Assembly: GCA_020852155.1 (NCBI GenBank)
Contig: JADZBJ010000479.1
Location: 1 to 10,337, forward strand
DNA length: 10,337 bases
Reading direction: 5' to 3'
DNA from: Saprospiraceae bacterium
GTDB lineage: Bacteria; Bacteroidota; Bacteroidia; Chitinophagales; Saprospiraceae
Below are positions 1 to 6,780 of the stretch, in pieces (position 1 is the first letter of the stretch; every line of letters starts with the position of its first letter). The position numbers were made by a program, and so were the translations under genes. Under the pieces are notes generated by a model. The model had not been told where the DNA came from. It saw only the letters and a program-made list of their open reading frames with translations, and searched no databases.

Positions 1-52
1 CGAAGTTTTCAATTAGGTTTGCCGCAAATCTTTCAATTCGATACGATAAAAC

Positions 53-2590
53 ATGAATTACACAAAATTTTTGGGATTACTGCTCTTGCTCTGCGGCACA
101 GCCTTGTTTGCAGACGCGTGCAAAAGTACCAAAGCTTCCAAAACTGACGCTACGAAAACAGCGATGACCAAACCTGCTGCAAAAGATAGTATTCCTGCCG
201 CAGCCAAGGACAAAGACAAGGATGCCAAAAAGAATGGCCCCAAACCCTTCGCTGATGTTATTACGGCCAAAGCCGTGACGACAGCCGGACTTTTGACGGT
301 GCACAAAATCGAGGACAAGTATTTCCTGGAAATTCCCGATTCGATTTTGGGCACTGAAATCATGGCCATAACCCGCGTCGCTAAAACACCCACGGGCGCA
401 GGGTACGGCGGTGAAGAAATCAATGAACAGGTTATACGCTTTGAAAAAGCGCCAGGCGACCGGATTTTCATTCGCGTTGTAGGTTATTACAATGTCAGTG
501 GCGACTCGACGCAGGCTATTTTCAAGGCCGTTCAAAATTCGAATGTGGACCCGATCGCCGCGGCTTTCGAGATCAAAGCCTACCACGATAAAAAGGCCTC
601 AGTGATTGAAGTAACCGACTTTTTCAAGGATAACAACCAGATTGTTTCGCTGCCGCCGATGTACAAACAGCGATTTAAAATCAATGAAATTCAAAAAGAT
701 CGCAGTTACATCCAAAGCATTCGCACTTATCCGATCAATACAGAAGTGCGTACGGTAAAAACATTCGGCGTTTCACCGCCGTCGCTCAAGCCGCCTTCAA
801 CGTTCGATCCGTTTGACCCGGTTAATCTTCCGGCTGGTATAGAGGCTGGCGTTGTGACCTTTGAATTGAACACGTCATTCCTGATGTTGCCTAAAAATCC
901 GATGCGCCCGCGCTACTTCGACCCGCGTGTGGGCTATTTCGCTACCGGATTCACACAATATGAAGACGAGTCGCAGCGCACCGAAGAAAAGCGCATCGCC
1001 GTTCGCTGGCGTTTGGAGCCTAAAAACGCCGAAGATGCAGCGCGTCAGCAGCGTGGCGAACTGATCGAGCCAGCCAAACCCATTGTGTACTACATTGATC
1101 CGGCTACGCCGCAAAAATGGCGTTCAGCCCTCAAGCAAGGTGTTGAAGACTGGCAACCCGCCTTCGAGCAGGCTGGCTGGAAAAATGCTATTCAGGCCAA
1201 GGACTGGCCTGAAGCCGATACAACCATGAGCCTGGAAGACGCGCGTTTTTCCGTCTTGCGTTATTTCGCCTCCGACGTTGAAAATGCCTACGGCCCGAAT
1301 GTGAGCGATCCGCGCAGTGGTGAAATCCTGGAAAGCCATATCGGCTGGTTCCACAATGTGATGAAACTGCTGAAAAAATGGTACACCACCCAAACTGCAG
1401 CGGTTGACCCGCGCGCTCGCAAAAATGAATTTGATGACGCCCTGATGGCTCAGTTGGTGCGTTTTGTTGCTTCTCACGAAGTTGGTCACACACTCGGCCT
1501 GCGTCACAACTTCGGCGCCAGCAATGCCACGCCGGTTGAAAAGTTGCGCGACCCGGCCTGGTGTTCTGCCAACGGACATACTTCGTCCATTATGGACTAT
1601 GCGCGTTTCAACTATGTCGCGCAGCCCGAAGACGGCGTTCAGGACTTGTTTCCGCGCGTGGGCGATTATGACCGCTGGGCGATAGAGTGGGGGTACAAAC
1701 CCATCCCCAATACTGCCGATGCAGAAGCCGACAAAAAGGTGCTCAACAACTGGTATCTGGATCGTGTTGCCAACAATCCTCGCCTGCGTTTCCTGACAGA
1801 AATGAATTCCTATGACCCTCGCGCTCAAAGCGAAGACCTGGGCGACAACAGCATGAAAGCCAGTGAATATGGTGTGAAAAACCTCCAGCGCATCATGCCC
1901 AACATCACGACCTGGACCAAGGAAGAAGGTGAAGATTATGACATGGTATCAGAGTTATACTCCAATGTGTTTGGCCAATACGCGCGCTATGTCGGCCACG
2001 TAACCAAATGGGTAGGCGGTATTTATGAAACGCCAAAAACGTCCGACCAGACAGGCACTGTTTACGAGCCTGCTCCGGTCGAAATGCAGCGCGACGCTGT
2101 TCGGTGGTTGAATAAAAACCTGTTTGAAACGCCGGAATGGCTGCTTGACCCAAAAGTGCTGGCGCTGATTCGCCCCGATCAGGGCGTTGCTCAACTGACA
2201 TCGTTCCAGGGCATGGTTGTTGACCGTTTGTTGGCTGCTGACCGTCTGCAACGCATCATTGAAATCAAATCGCCTTATGGGGTTGACGCACTGTTTGATG
2301 ACCTTCGCAATGGCATTTTTGCTGAAATCAAAACCGGCAAAGCCATTTCAGTGCATCGCCGCAACCTGCAAAAAGTGTTGCTGGATAAACTGATCGTACT
2401 CGCTGCACCAACCATGCCAGACAGCAAGCGCAGTGACATTCCATCCGTGGCGCGTGGCAACATGACCACACTTCGCCGCGAACTGAAAGCGGGCCTTGCG
2501 CGTACCACCGATCGGATGAGCCGTTTCCATATCGAGGATTGTATTGCTCGTCTGGAAAAAGCACTGGAAATTGAACAGGCCAGAAATTGA
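53..2590 (+). CDS. Exported zinc metalloprotease, DUF5117/DUF4953 family
   Basis: This is a predicted exported metallopeptidase of the metzincin type. Residues 1-20 form a hydrophobic export signal (MNYTKF, then a Leu-rich core). Cys23 follows in the context ADAC, a poor lipobox, so it may be either a lipoprotein or a type I cleaved protein. Residues 24-64 are a Lys/Ala/Asp-rich low-complexity linker. A DUF5118/DUF5117-like region covers roughly residues 65-330. The catalytic region carries the zinc motif HEVGHTLGLRH, with ligands His475, His479 and His485 and general base Glu476. It is followed by a Met-turn-like SIMDY with Met514. The length of 845 aa suits this family. No T9SS tail is present, unlike the protease downstream. 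Substrate is unknown. The ATG at 53 is supported by the signal peptide directly after it. A U-tract hairpin follows the stop. The family assignment is from recall of its architecture; the protease motif is read directly. Confidence 0.93.
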   Translation: MNYTKFLGLLLLLCGTALFADACKSTKASKTDATKTAMTKPAAKDSIPAAAKDKDKDAKKNGPKPFADVITAKAVTTAGLLTVHKIEDKYFLEIPDSILGTEIMAITRVAKTPTGAGYGGEEINEQVIRFEKAPGDRIFIRVVGYYNVSGDSTQAIFKAVQNSNVDPIAAAFEIKAYHDKKASVIEVTDFFKDNNQIVSLPPMYKQRFKINEIQKDRSYIQSIRTYPINTEVRTVKTFGVSPPSLKPPSTFDPFDPVNLPAGIEAGVVTFELNTSFLMLPKNPMRPRYFDPRVGYFATGFTQYEDESQRTEEKRIAVRWRLEPKNAEDAARQQRGELIEPAKPIVYYIDPATPQKWRSALKQGVEDWQPAFEQAGWKNAIQAKDWPEADTTMSLEDARFSVLRYFASDVENAYGPNVSDPRSGEILESHIGWFHNVMKLLKKWYTTQTAAVDPRARKNEFDDALMAQLVRFVASHEVGHTLGLRHNFGASNATPVEKLRDPAWCSANGHTSSIMDYARFNYVAQPEDGVQDLFPRVGDYDRWAIEWGYKPIPNTADAEADKKVLNNWYLDRVANNPRLRFLTEMNSYDPRAQSEDLGDNSMKASEYGVKNLQRIMPNITTWTKEEGEDYDMVSELYSNVFGQYARYVGHVTKWVGGIYETPKTSDQTGTVYEPAPVEMQRDAVRWLNKNLFETPEWLLDPKVLALIRPDQGVAQLTSFQGMVVDRLLAADRLQRIIEIKSPYGVDALFDDLRNGIFAEIKTGKAISVHRRNLQKVLLDKLIVLAAPTMPDSKRSDIPSVARGNMTTLRRELKAGLARTTDRMSRFHIEDCIARLEKALEIEQARN

Positions 2591-2642
2591 TAGATCTGGT
2601 GAATATGCGTGCGTTTTTATGAGATGACAACGCGCGCCTTCC

Positions 2643-2715
2643 AAGCCCCGATATCGGTGCAACTGCGGAAAAACACTTAGTTGATTCCGGGTAGCATTGA
2701 TGTCGGGGCTTTTTT
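2643..2715 (+). terminator. Long intrinsic terminator after the first metalloprotease
   Basis: An outer stem pairs 2643-2660 (AAGCCCCGATATCGGTGC) with 2694-2711 (GCATTGATGTCGGGGCTT). It is 18 bp with three G-U pairs. A second small stem sits inside the loop: CGGAA at 2666-2670 with TTCCG at 2685-2689. The 3' arm runs directly into a T-run ending at 2715, the classic arrangement for Rho-independent termination. The stem is longer and more structured than most terminators. Confidence 0.85.
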
Positions 2716-2818
2716 ATGCATTGATTACCAGTAAATTAGATGGAGCAAACGGGCGAAATGCGCAAATTGTCCATTTTATTCCATTTTTTATAGTGTGAAA
2801 TGTTTCCCGATTCCAAAT

Positions 2819-2826
2819 TAGATTTG
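2819..2826 (+). promoter_or_regulatory. Possible Bacteroidota -7 promoter element
   Basis: TAGATTTG matches the TAnnTTTG -7 consensus of the Bacteroidota housekeeping sigma factor. No good TTTG-type -33 element lies at the usual distance; only a weak TGTG at 2794-2797 is available. If used, it would give the second metalloprotease a leader of about 100 nt. Confidence 0.3.
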
Positions 2827-2874
2827 TCATATTTGCCATCCAGAAAACGAAAGCAATCACTTTTGACCCGAAAC

Positions 2875-2898
2875 GATGATACGAACTTCGTCATCATC
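2875..2898. repeat. Imperfect palindrome in the leader of the second metalloprotease
   Basis: GATGATACGAA (2875-2885) is mirrored by TTCGTCATCATC (2887-2898) around a single central base, with one unpaired C at 2892. The centre is too tight for a stable RNA hairpin at its tip, so a DNA-binding site is as plausible as an RNA structure. It ends 35 bp before the start codon. Confidence 0.4.
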
Positions 2899-2933
2899 AT
2901 TCTTTTTACTCCTTATCTTACTGTCAACTTTTT

Positions 2934-5042
2934 ATGGTTAAAAGACTTCTTGCCTTACCGTTATTATTCGTGGCCTTCTTTGCCTTCGGCCAAAACCTGA
3001 AACCCATTGCGCAAATGGTGCAGCAGGCTAAAAATGCAGGAACACTCCCTCAAATTGCGTTTTTTGACAAACAAACCGGATCAATTACTCAAAACGAGCA
3101 AGCCTCCTCGGCGCTCAGATCTGGAACATTGCTCTACTGGGATGAAGCGCAGGCGCAAACACTGCGTTCGATGGGCGGACAGCCGGTATCCCTGACTTTG
3201 CCTTGGGGAAATGGCGCTACTATGGCGCTCGATCTGGTGCCGGCGCGCAACTATTCCCCTGAATTTCAGGCTGTTGATGCTTCCGGTAATTCCATCTCGG
3301 CAGATTTGGGCGTGCATTACTGGGGCACTATTCAAGACAACCCTGAGTCGCTCGTGACGATCAGCATTTTTGCCAACGAAATGGTGGGCATGATCGCTGT
3401 CGGTAACGAACGCTACAATATCGGTGTCCTGGCTAATGACGCCAGCCGCACCCACGTATTGTTTCGCGAAAGCGACCTGAATCAGGCCAATCCCTTCAAC
3501 TGCCTGACAGAAGACGAACTGTATGACATTGGTCAGCAGGAAATGAACGAAGTAGAAAGTCGCGCCACTGGCCCGACCAACTGCGTGCGCATGTATGTGG
3601 AGGCGGATTACACACTCTTTCAAAACAAAGGCAGTGTGGCCAATGTGCAGACTTATGTGTCGGGCGTGTTCAGTCAGGTTTCTGCGCTGTATGCAAATGA
3701 ATCGGTGATTCTGGTGCTTCACTATCTCAAAATTTGGGACGTAGCAGACCCCTACACTGGCCCTTCTGCCAGCAATTACCTGACCCAATTCCGCACGGCT
3801 CTGAACGGCAATTTCAATGGCGATTTGGCGCACCTGATCGGTATTCATGGTTTGGGCGGCGTAGCCTATCTGGATCAATTGTGCGGTACCACCTATCGCG
3901 TGGGTTATAGCAGCATCAATTCTACTTTCAGCAACGTTCCGACTTATTCCTGGACAGTTGAGGTTATCACGCACGAAATAGGTCACAACCTCGGTTCTCC
4001 GCACACGCACGCTTGCGCCTGGAACGGTAACAACACGGCCATTGACGGCTGCGGCCCGACGGCTGGTTACAGCGAAGGTTGTAACGCCAACCTGCCAACT
4101 AACGGCGGTACTATTATGAGCTATTGCCACCTGGTATCAGGTGTTGGTATCAACTTCAATAACGGTTTTGGTACTCAACCCGGCGATCGTATTCGCTCAA
4201 GGGTTTATAACGCTTCCTGCCTGGCAGCTTGTGGCAGTGGCGGCGGTGGCGGCTCCTGCACTTACAGCACACTCAATTCCAATGGCTTTGACATGAACTG
4301 GGGCATCTGGGCTTCGGGTGGTGTGGATTGCGCGCGCATCAGCAATGCGACCTATGCCAATTCGCCAACTTACAGCATTCAGTTGCGCGACAATACCGCT
4401 AATTCTGTAATGACGACCAGCAACCAGAATTACACGGCTTACAGTGAACTGACCGTGACATTCTCGTACATCAGTGTGAGTTTTGAATCAGGCGAAGACT
4501 TCTGGGTGCAGATTTCAACCAATGGCGGTACATCTTACACGACAGTAGGCGATTACAATGCCGGTACTCAATTTACCAATGGCGTTCGCGGTTCCGGTTC
4601 TGTTGTGATTCCGGGTCCATTCAGCAACAACACCCGCATTCGTTTCCGCGCCGACGCCTCTGACGACGGAGACCTGGTGTACATTGACGACGTGGTGATT
4701 AAAGGCTGTGGCACTTCCTTCGGCGGCGGTTCATCTGAAAGGAAAGAAGGCGCCGATGTCATCCTGGCTTCAACGGATGCCAGCATTGCAGATTTGAAAA
4801 CCAGTCCGAACCCTGCTGCCGATATGTTCAATATCGAATTTACGGCCAATGCAGAAACAGATGTTCAGGTGATGCTGACTGATCTGACAGGTCGTACGGT
4901 GATGCAAAACCGTATTCAAGCGCAAAATGGCGTTAATCGTCTGGCAACGCCTGTCGGTTCGCTGGCTGAAGGCCTGTATGTTTTAACAGTACGTTGCGGC
5001 GACCAACTGATGACTGAAAAAGTCGTCGTTTCGCGCCGATAG
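2934..5042 (+). CDS. Secreted reprolysin-like zinc metalloprotease with T9SS sorting domain
   Basis: This is a predicted extracellular metalloendopeptidase. A signal peptide covers residues 1-20 (VKRLLALPLLFVAFFAFG, then Gln). A propeptide-like region runs to about residue 212. A metzincin catalytic domain follows (about 215-430), with HEIGHNLGSPH giving zinc ligands His347, His351 and His357 and base Glu348. The Met-turn is TIMSYC with Met395, and many cysteines suggest disulfides. A glycine-rich linker (434-441) leads to a MAM/jelly-roll-like beta-sandwich (about 442-592; EDFWVQISTNGG, then LVYIDDVVIKGC), probably for binding. A second Gly/Ser linker precedes a T9SS type A C-terminal domain (about 620-702; SPNPAAD, LTGRTV, LAEGLYVLTV, TEKVVV). 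That tail indicates outer-membrane export through T9SS and removal or anchoring at the surface. The M12B/reprolysin label is by motif; the exact subfamily is not certain. A terminator follows 42 bp after the stop. Confidence 0.95.
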   Translation: MVKRLLALPLLFVAFFAFGQNLKPIAQMVQQAKNAGTLPQIAFFDKQTGSITQNEQASSALRSGTLLYWDEAQAQTLRSMGGQPVSLTLPWGNGATMALDLVPARNYSPEFQAVDASGNSISADLGVHYWGTIQDNPESLVTISIFANEMVGMIAVGNERYNIGVLANDASRTHVLFRESDLNQANPFNCLTEDELYDIGQQEMNEVESRATGPTNCVRMYVEADYTLFQNKGSVANVQTYVSGVFSQVSALYANESVILVLHYLKIWDVADPYTGPSASNYLTQFRTALNGNFNGDLAHLIGIHGLGGVAYLDQLCGTTYRVGYSSINSTFSNVPTYSWTVEVITHEIGHNLGSPHTHACAWNGNNTAIDGCGPTAGYSEGCNANLPTNGGTIMSYCHLVSGVGINFNNGFGTQPGDRIRSRVYNASCLAACGSGGGGGSCTYSTLNSNGFDMNWGIWASGGVDCARISNATYANSPTYSIQLRDNTANSVMTTSNQNYTAYSELTVTFSYISVSFESGEDFWVQISTNGGTSYTTVGDYNAGTQFTNGVRGSGSVVIPGPFSNNTRIRFRADASDDGDLVYIDDVVIKGCGTSFGGGSSERKEGADVILASTDASIADLKTSPNPAADMFNIEFTANAETDVQVMLTDLTGRTVMQNRIQAQNGVNRLATPVGSLAEGLYVLTVRCGDQLMTEKVVVSRR

Positions 5043-5083
5043 TGCTTGGGTAAATTATTTCCAAATCAAACTTTTTATACTCG

Positions 5084-5124
5084 CCGCTCCGAACGTTAAA
5101 GTGTTCGGAGCGGTATTTTTATTA
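5084..5124 (+). terminator. Intrinsic terminator after the reprolysin-like protease
   Basis: CCGCTCCGAAC (5084-5094) pairs perfectly with GTTCGGAGCGG (5103-5113). This gives an 11-bp GC-rich stem with an 8-nt loop, followed by the U-rich tail TATTTTTATTA. It separates the secreted protease from the NADAR gene. It also overlaps the GTG at 5101, which argues against that codon as a translation start. Confidence 0.9.
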
Positions 5125-5160
5125 TTGCATCGCAAAATCCTGATTATAATCGGCAATTGT

Positions 5161-5610
5161 ATGATTGAGCACTTCAGGGACGAACACCGCTGGTTGAGTA
5201 ATTTTTATCCATGTATTATCCTGTTCCGTGGCAAACGATATCCGTCGGTCGAATACGCTTATATGAGTGCTAAAAGTGACGATAAATCATGGAAAAGAAT
5301 GTGCGCGGATACGCGGGTTAAACAGGGTGAGATAAAGAAAAAAAGCCGCCACCTGACGTTGGTAGCTAACTGGGATGACATAAAAGTTGATGTGATGCGG
5401 ACTTGCCTGGAACTTAAATTTGCACAAGAACCTTTTAAAACCTGGCTCCTGGAAACGGGTGAAATTCATTTACAGGAAGGCAATACCTGGGGTGATACAT
5501 TCTGGGGGGTAGATGAAACAACCGGTGAGGGGCAAAATATGCTGGGACAACTCATCATGGAAATTCGACAACAAATTCAGTCAACCGACAATCAATATGA
5601 CAAATCTTGA
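5161..5610 (+). CDS. NADAR / YbiA-like family protein (predicted N-glycosidase)
   Basis: This is a 149-aa cytoplasmic protein with the NADAR fold signature. WLSNFYPC lies at residues 11-18, PSVEYAYMSAK at 28-38 with the conserved Glu31, GNTWGDTFWGV at 107-117, and the C-terminal GEGQNMLGQLIMEIRQQI helix at 122-139. The length is close to the roughly 150-160 aa of E. coli YbiA. Characterised relatives cleave N-glycosidic bonds. Some act on an early riboflavin pathway intermediate, and others remove ADP-ribose from guanine bases as antitoxins to DarT-type toxins. Which applies here cannot be read from sequence: no DarT-like or riboflavin gene is in the window. ATG 5161 is chosen over the in-frame GTG at 5101, because that codon lies in the upstream terminator and the extra 20 residues do not fit the family. 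The gene overlaps the next one by 14 bp. Confidence 0.88.
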   Translation: MIEHFRDEHRWLSNFYPCIILFRGKRYPSVEYAYMSAKSDDKSWKRMCADTRVKQGEIKKKSRHLTLVANWDDIKVDVMRTCLELKFAQEPFKTWLLETGEIHLQEGNTWGDTFWGVDETTGEGQNMLGQLIMEIRQQIQSTDNQYDKS

Positions 5611-6076
5611 ACTTATTCATCAATTCTACACCGCGTTTGCCAAAAACAACATTAAAGGCATGCTGGATTGTTACCATCCAGACATTGAGTTTGAAGATCC
5701 TGCTTTTGGGAAATTGAAAGGCGAGCGCGCTAAAAACATGTGGCGCATGTTGTTGCAAAATGCCCAAGGCGGCATCAATATCTCCCACACGAATGCCTCT
5801 GCCGACGACCAGCATGGGTCTGTCAACTGGCGAGCGGAATACGTTTTCAGTCAAACGAATAGAAAGGTGGTGAACCTTATTGCTGCGAAATTTGTATTTA
5901 AAGATGGCAAGATCATTCAGCACACCGATGCTTTTGACCTGTACAAATGGAGCAAACAGGCTTTCGGACTTACGGGCTGGCTGATTGGGTGGACGCCCTT
6001 TTTCAAGCATAAATTGCAACAACGTACCAATGGGCTGCTTGAGAGGTTTATGAATGCTTCATCAGCGGCAAAGTGA
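5597..6076 (+). CDS. NTF2-like (SnoaL-type) fold protein
   Basis: This 159-aa soluble protein has the start typical of the NTF2-like/SnoaL group: an N-terminal helix (NLELIHQFYTAFAKNNIKGM), then YHPDIEFEDPAFGKLKG at residues 26-42. A beta-sheet region follows, with NWRAEYVF and FVFKDGKIIQHTDAFDLYKW (about 99-118). The fold is a cone-shaped pocket used by isomerases, hydrolases and pure binding proteins, so no reaction can be assigned. The ATG at 5597 lies inside the end of the NADAR gene (14-bp overlap, different frame), which suggests co-transcription and perhaps translational coupling. An upstream in-frame ATG at 5513 would add 28 residues that do not resemble the family and would lengthen the overlap to 98 bp, so I rejected it. 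No signal peptide or membrane segment is visible. Confidence 0.88.
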   Translation: MTNLELIHQFYTAFAKNNIKGMLDCYHPDIEFEDPAFGKLKGERAKNMWRMLLQNAQGGINISHTNASADDQHGSVNWRAEYVFSQTNRKVVNLIAAKFVFKDGKIIQHTDAFDLYKWSKQAFGLTGWLIGWTPFFKHKLQQRTNGLLERFMNASSAAK

Positions 6077-6113
6077 TTTTGAAAAAACCAGGAACCATTT
6101 TGTTGATTTTGAA
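6074..6113 (+). repeat. Direct repeat TGATTTTGAA, 30-bp period
   Basis: TGATTTTGAA occurs at 6074-6083, overlapping the stop codon of the NTF2-like gene, and again at 6104-6113. A diverged TTATTTGAAA lies at 6131-6140. The region is AT-rich and lies directly upstream of the DinB-family gene, so the repeats may be promoter-associated or simply reflect composition. Confidence 0.4.
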
Positions 6114-6137
6114 TGTTTTATACATGGTTTTTATTTG
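6107..6137 (+). promoter_or_regulatory. Possible promoter of the DinB-family gene
   Basis: TTTTG at 6107-6111 could serve as the -33 element. TTTATTTG at 6130-6137 has one mismatch to the TAnnTTTG -7 consensus, and the spacing of 18 bp is near the usual range. The predicted leader would be about 20-25 nt before the ATG at 6167. Confidence 0.28.
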
Positions 6138-6166
6138 AAATTATTTTGCTTTTACTCTAAATAACT

Positions 6167-6748
6167 ATGAAACTAAGCCATTACATACAGGTCATTCAAG
6201 TTCACCTGATTACTACTCACGCTCAAATATTCTCCTGGTTTGATTTGCCGGCAGAGGTTAAAAATTACCGCCCGAAGGATAATGGCTGGACGATTTCTGA
6301 AATTTTAGAACATATTGCCTTAACCAGCCATTACCTGATGATACTGATTGATAAAGGGGCTGCTAAAGCCAGGCAAAATGCTAATTCAGCAACATTGGAA
6401 CAAAATAATGCACATGATTTTGACCTGTCAAGACTTGATAAAATCGGCAGGCACAAGTCGTTCGATTGGATACGTCCTGAGCACATGGAACCCAAAGGGC
6501 TAAAAACCGATTTTGATGTAAAACAAGAAATGATCGAGCAGGTAAACAGATGTCTGAATCATCTGGACACCCTTAAAAACGGAGAGGGCTTGTTGCATAC
6601 TACAACAATGACTGTCAATGATTTAGGGAGATTAAACGTCTATGAATACATTTACTTTCTGAGTAAACACGCAGAAAGGCACATAGCACAATTGAATGAA
6701 AATAAGCGGGAATTTGAAACTCTCCTCACTTTCCCGCAGATGCCATAA
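6167..6748 (+). CDS. DinB-family (DinB_2-like) four-helix protein
   Basis: This 193-aa protein is predicted to fold as a DinB-type four-helix bundle. The family's histidine pattern is visible. His49 lies in WTISEILEHI (after the usual RPKDNGWT turn), and His168 and His172 lie in SKHAERHIAQ near the C-terminus. Together they would form the metal-binding triad, normally for a divalent metal. Characterised members include thiol-dependent S-transferases (bacillithiol, mycothiol) and damage-inducible proteins of unknown activity, so the reaction here is open. The gene starts 90 bp after the NTF2-like gene and may have its own promoter. Its last codons (Leu-Thr-Phe-Pro-Gln-Met) form the left arm of a strong hairpin shared with the convergent gene. 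No signal peptide is seen. Confidence 0.87.
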   Translation: MKLSHYIQVIQVHLITTHAQIFSWFDLPAEVKNYRPKDNGWTISEILEHIALTSHYLMILIDKGAAKARQNANSATLEQNNAHDFDLSRLDKIGRHKSFDWIRPEHMEPKGLKTDFDVKQEMIEQVNRCLNHLDTLKNGEGLLHTTTMTVNDLGRLNVYEYIYFLSKHAERHIAQLNENKREFETLLTFPQMP

Positions 6749-6767
6749 AATCTGCGGGAAAGTGAGG
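6724..6767. terminator. Perfect 18-bp hairpin at a convergent junction
   Basis: CCTCACTTTCCCGCAGAT (6724-6741) pairs with ATCTGCGGGAAAGTGAGG (6750-6767) with no mismatch around an 8-nt loop that holds the DinB stop codon. It lies between two convergent genes, so it is probably a shared transcript-end structure. Neither strand has a U-tract after the stem, so it is not a textbook intrinsic terminator; it may block read-through or protect 3' ends. Confidence 0.6.
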
Positions 6768-6780
6768 CCCGATATTGTAT

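Larger units (their letters stand above)
2591..2933. other. Intergenic region between the two metalloprotease genes
   Basis: This 343-bp gap contains no convincing gene. Its first part holds the long terminator hairpin of the upstream gene. The rest is AT-rich, with an imperfect tandem 10-mer at 2771-2790 (CCATTTTATT then CCATTTTTTA), a TAnnTTTG match at 2819-2826 and an imperfect palindrome at 2875-2898. A 66-codon reading frame starting at 2800 runs into the next gene in another frame and has no recognisable protein features. Confidence 0.7.

Noticed and set aside
1124..1828. 234-codon open frame antisense to the first metalloprotease
   Set aside because: It is a shadow of a well-supported gene; no signal peptide, motif or promoter supports it.
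2800..3000. 66-codon small gene before the T9SS protease
   Set aside because: It overlaps the signal-peptide region of the real gene in another frame and shows no protein features.
3081..4130. 349-codon open frame antisense to the reprolysin-like protease
   Set aside because: It lies wholly within a gene with clear catalytic motifs. Its translation is rich in His/Arg/Val without domain signatures, as expected for the opposite strand of this coding sequence.
5142..5151. GATTATAATC palindrome with TATAAT as a sigma70-type promoter for the NADAR gene
   Set aside because: The nearest TTGCAT -35-like sequence is only 14 bp away, and Bacteroidota promoters rarely follow the E. coli consensus. A 10-bp AT-rich palindrome is likely by chance.
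5101..5160. GTG at 5101 as an earlier start of the NADAR gene
   Set aside because: The codon lies within the terminator hairpin of the upstream gene, and the extra 20 residues do not match the family.
5513..5596. ATG at 5513 as an earlier start of the NTF2-like gene
   Set aside because: It would overlap the NADAR gene by 98 bp, and the added residues look like out-of-frame translation of the NADAR C-terminus.
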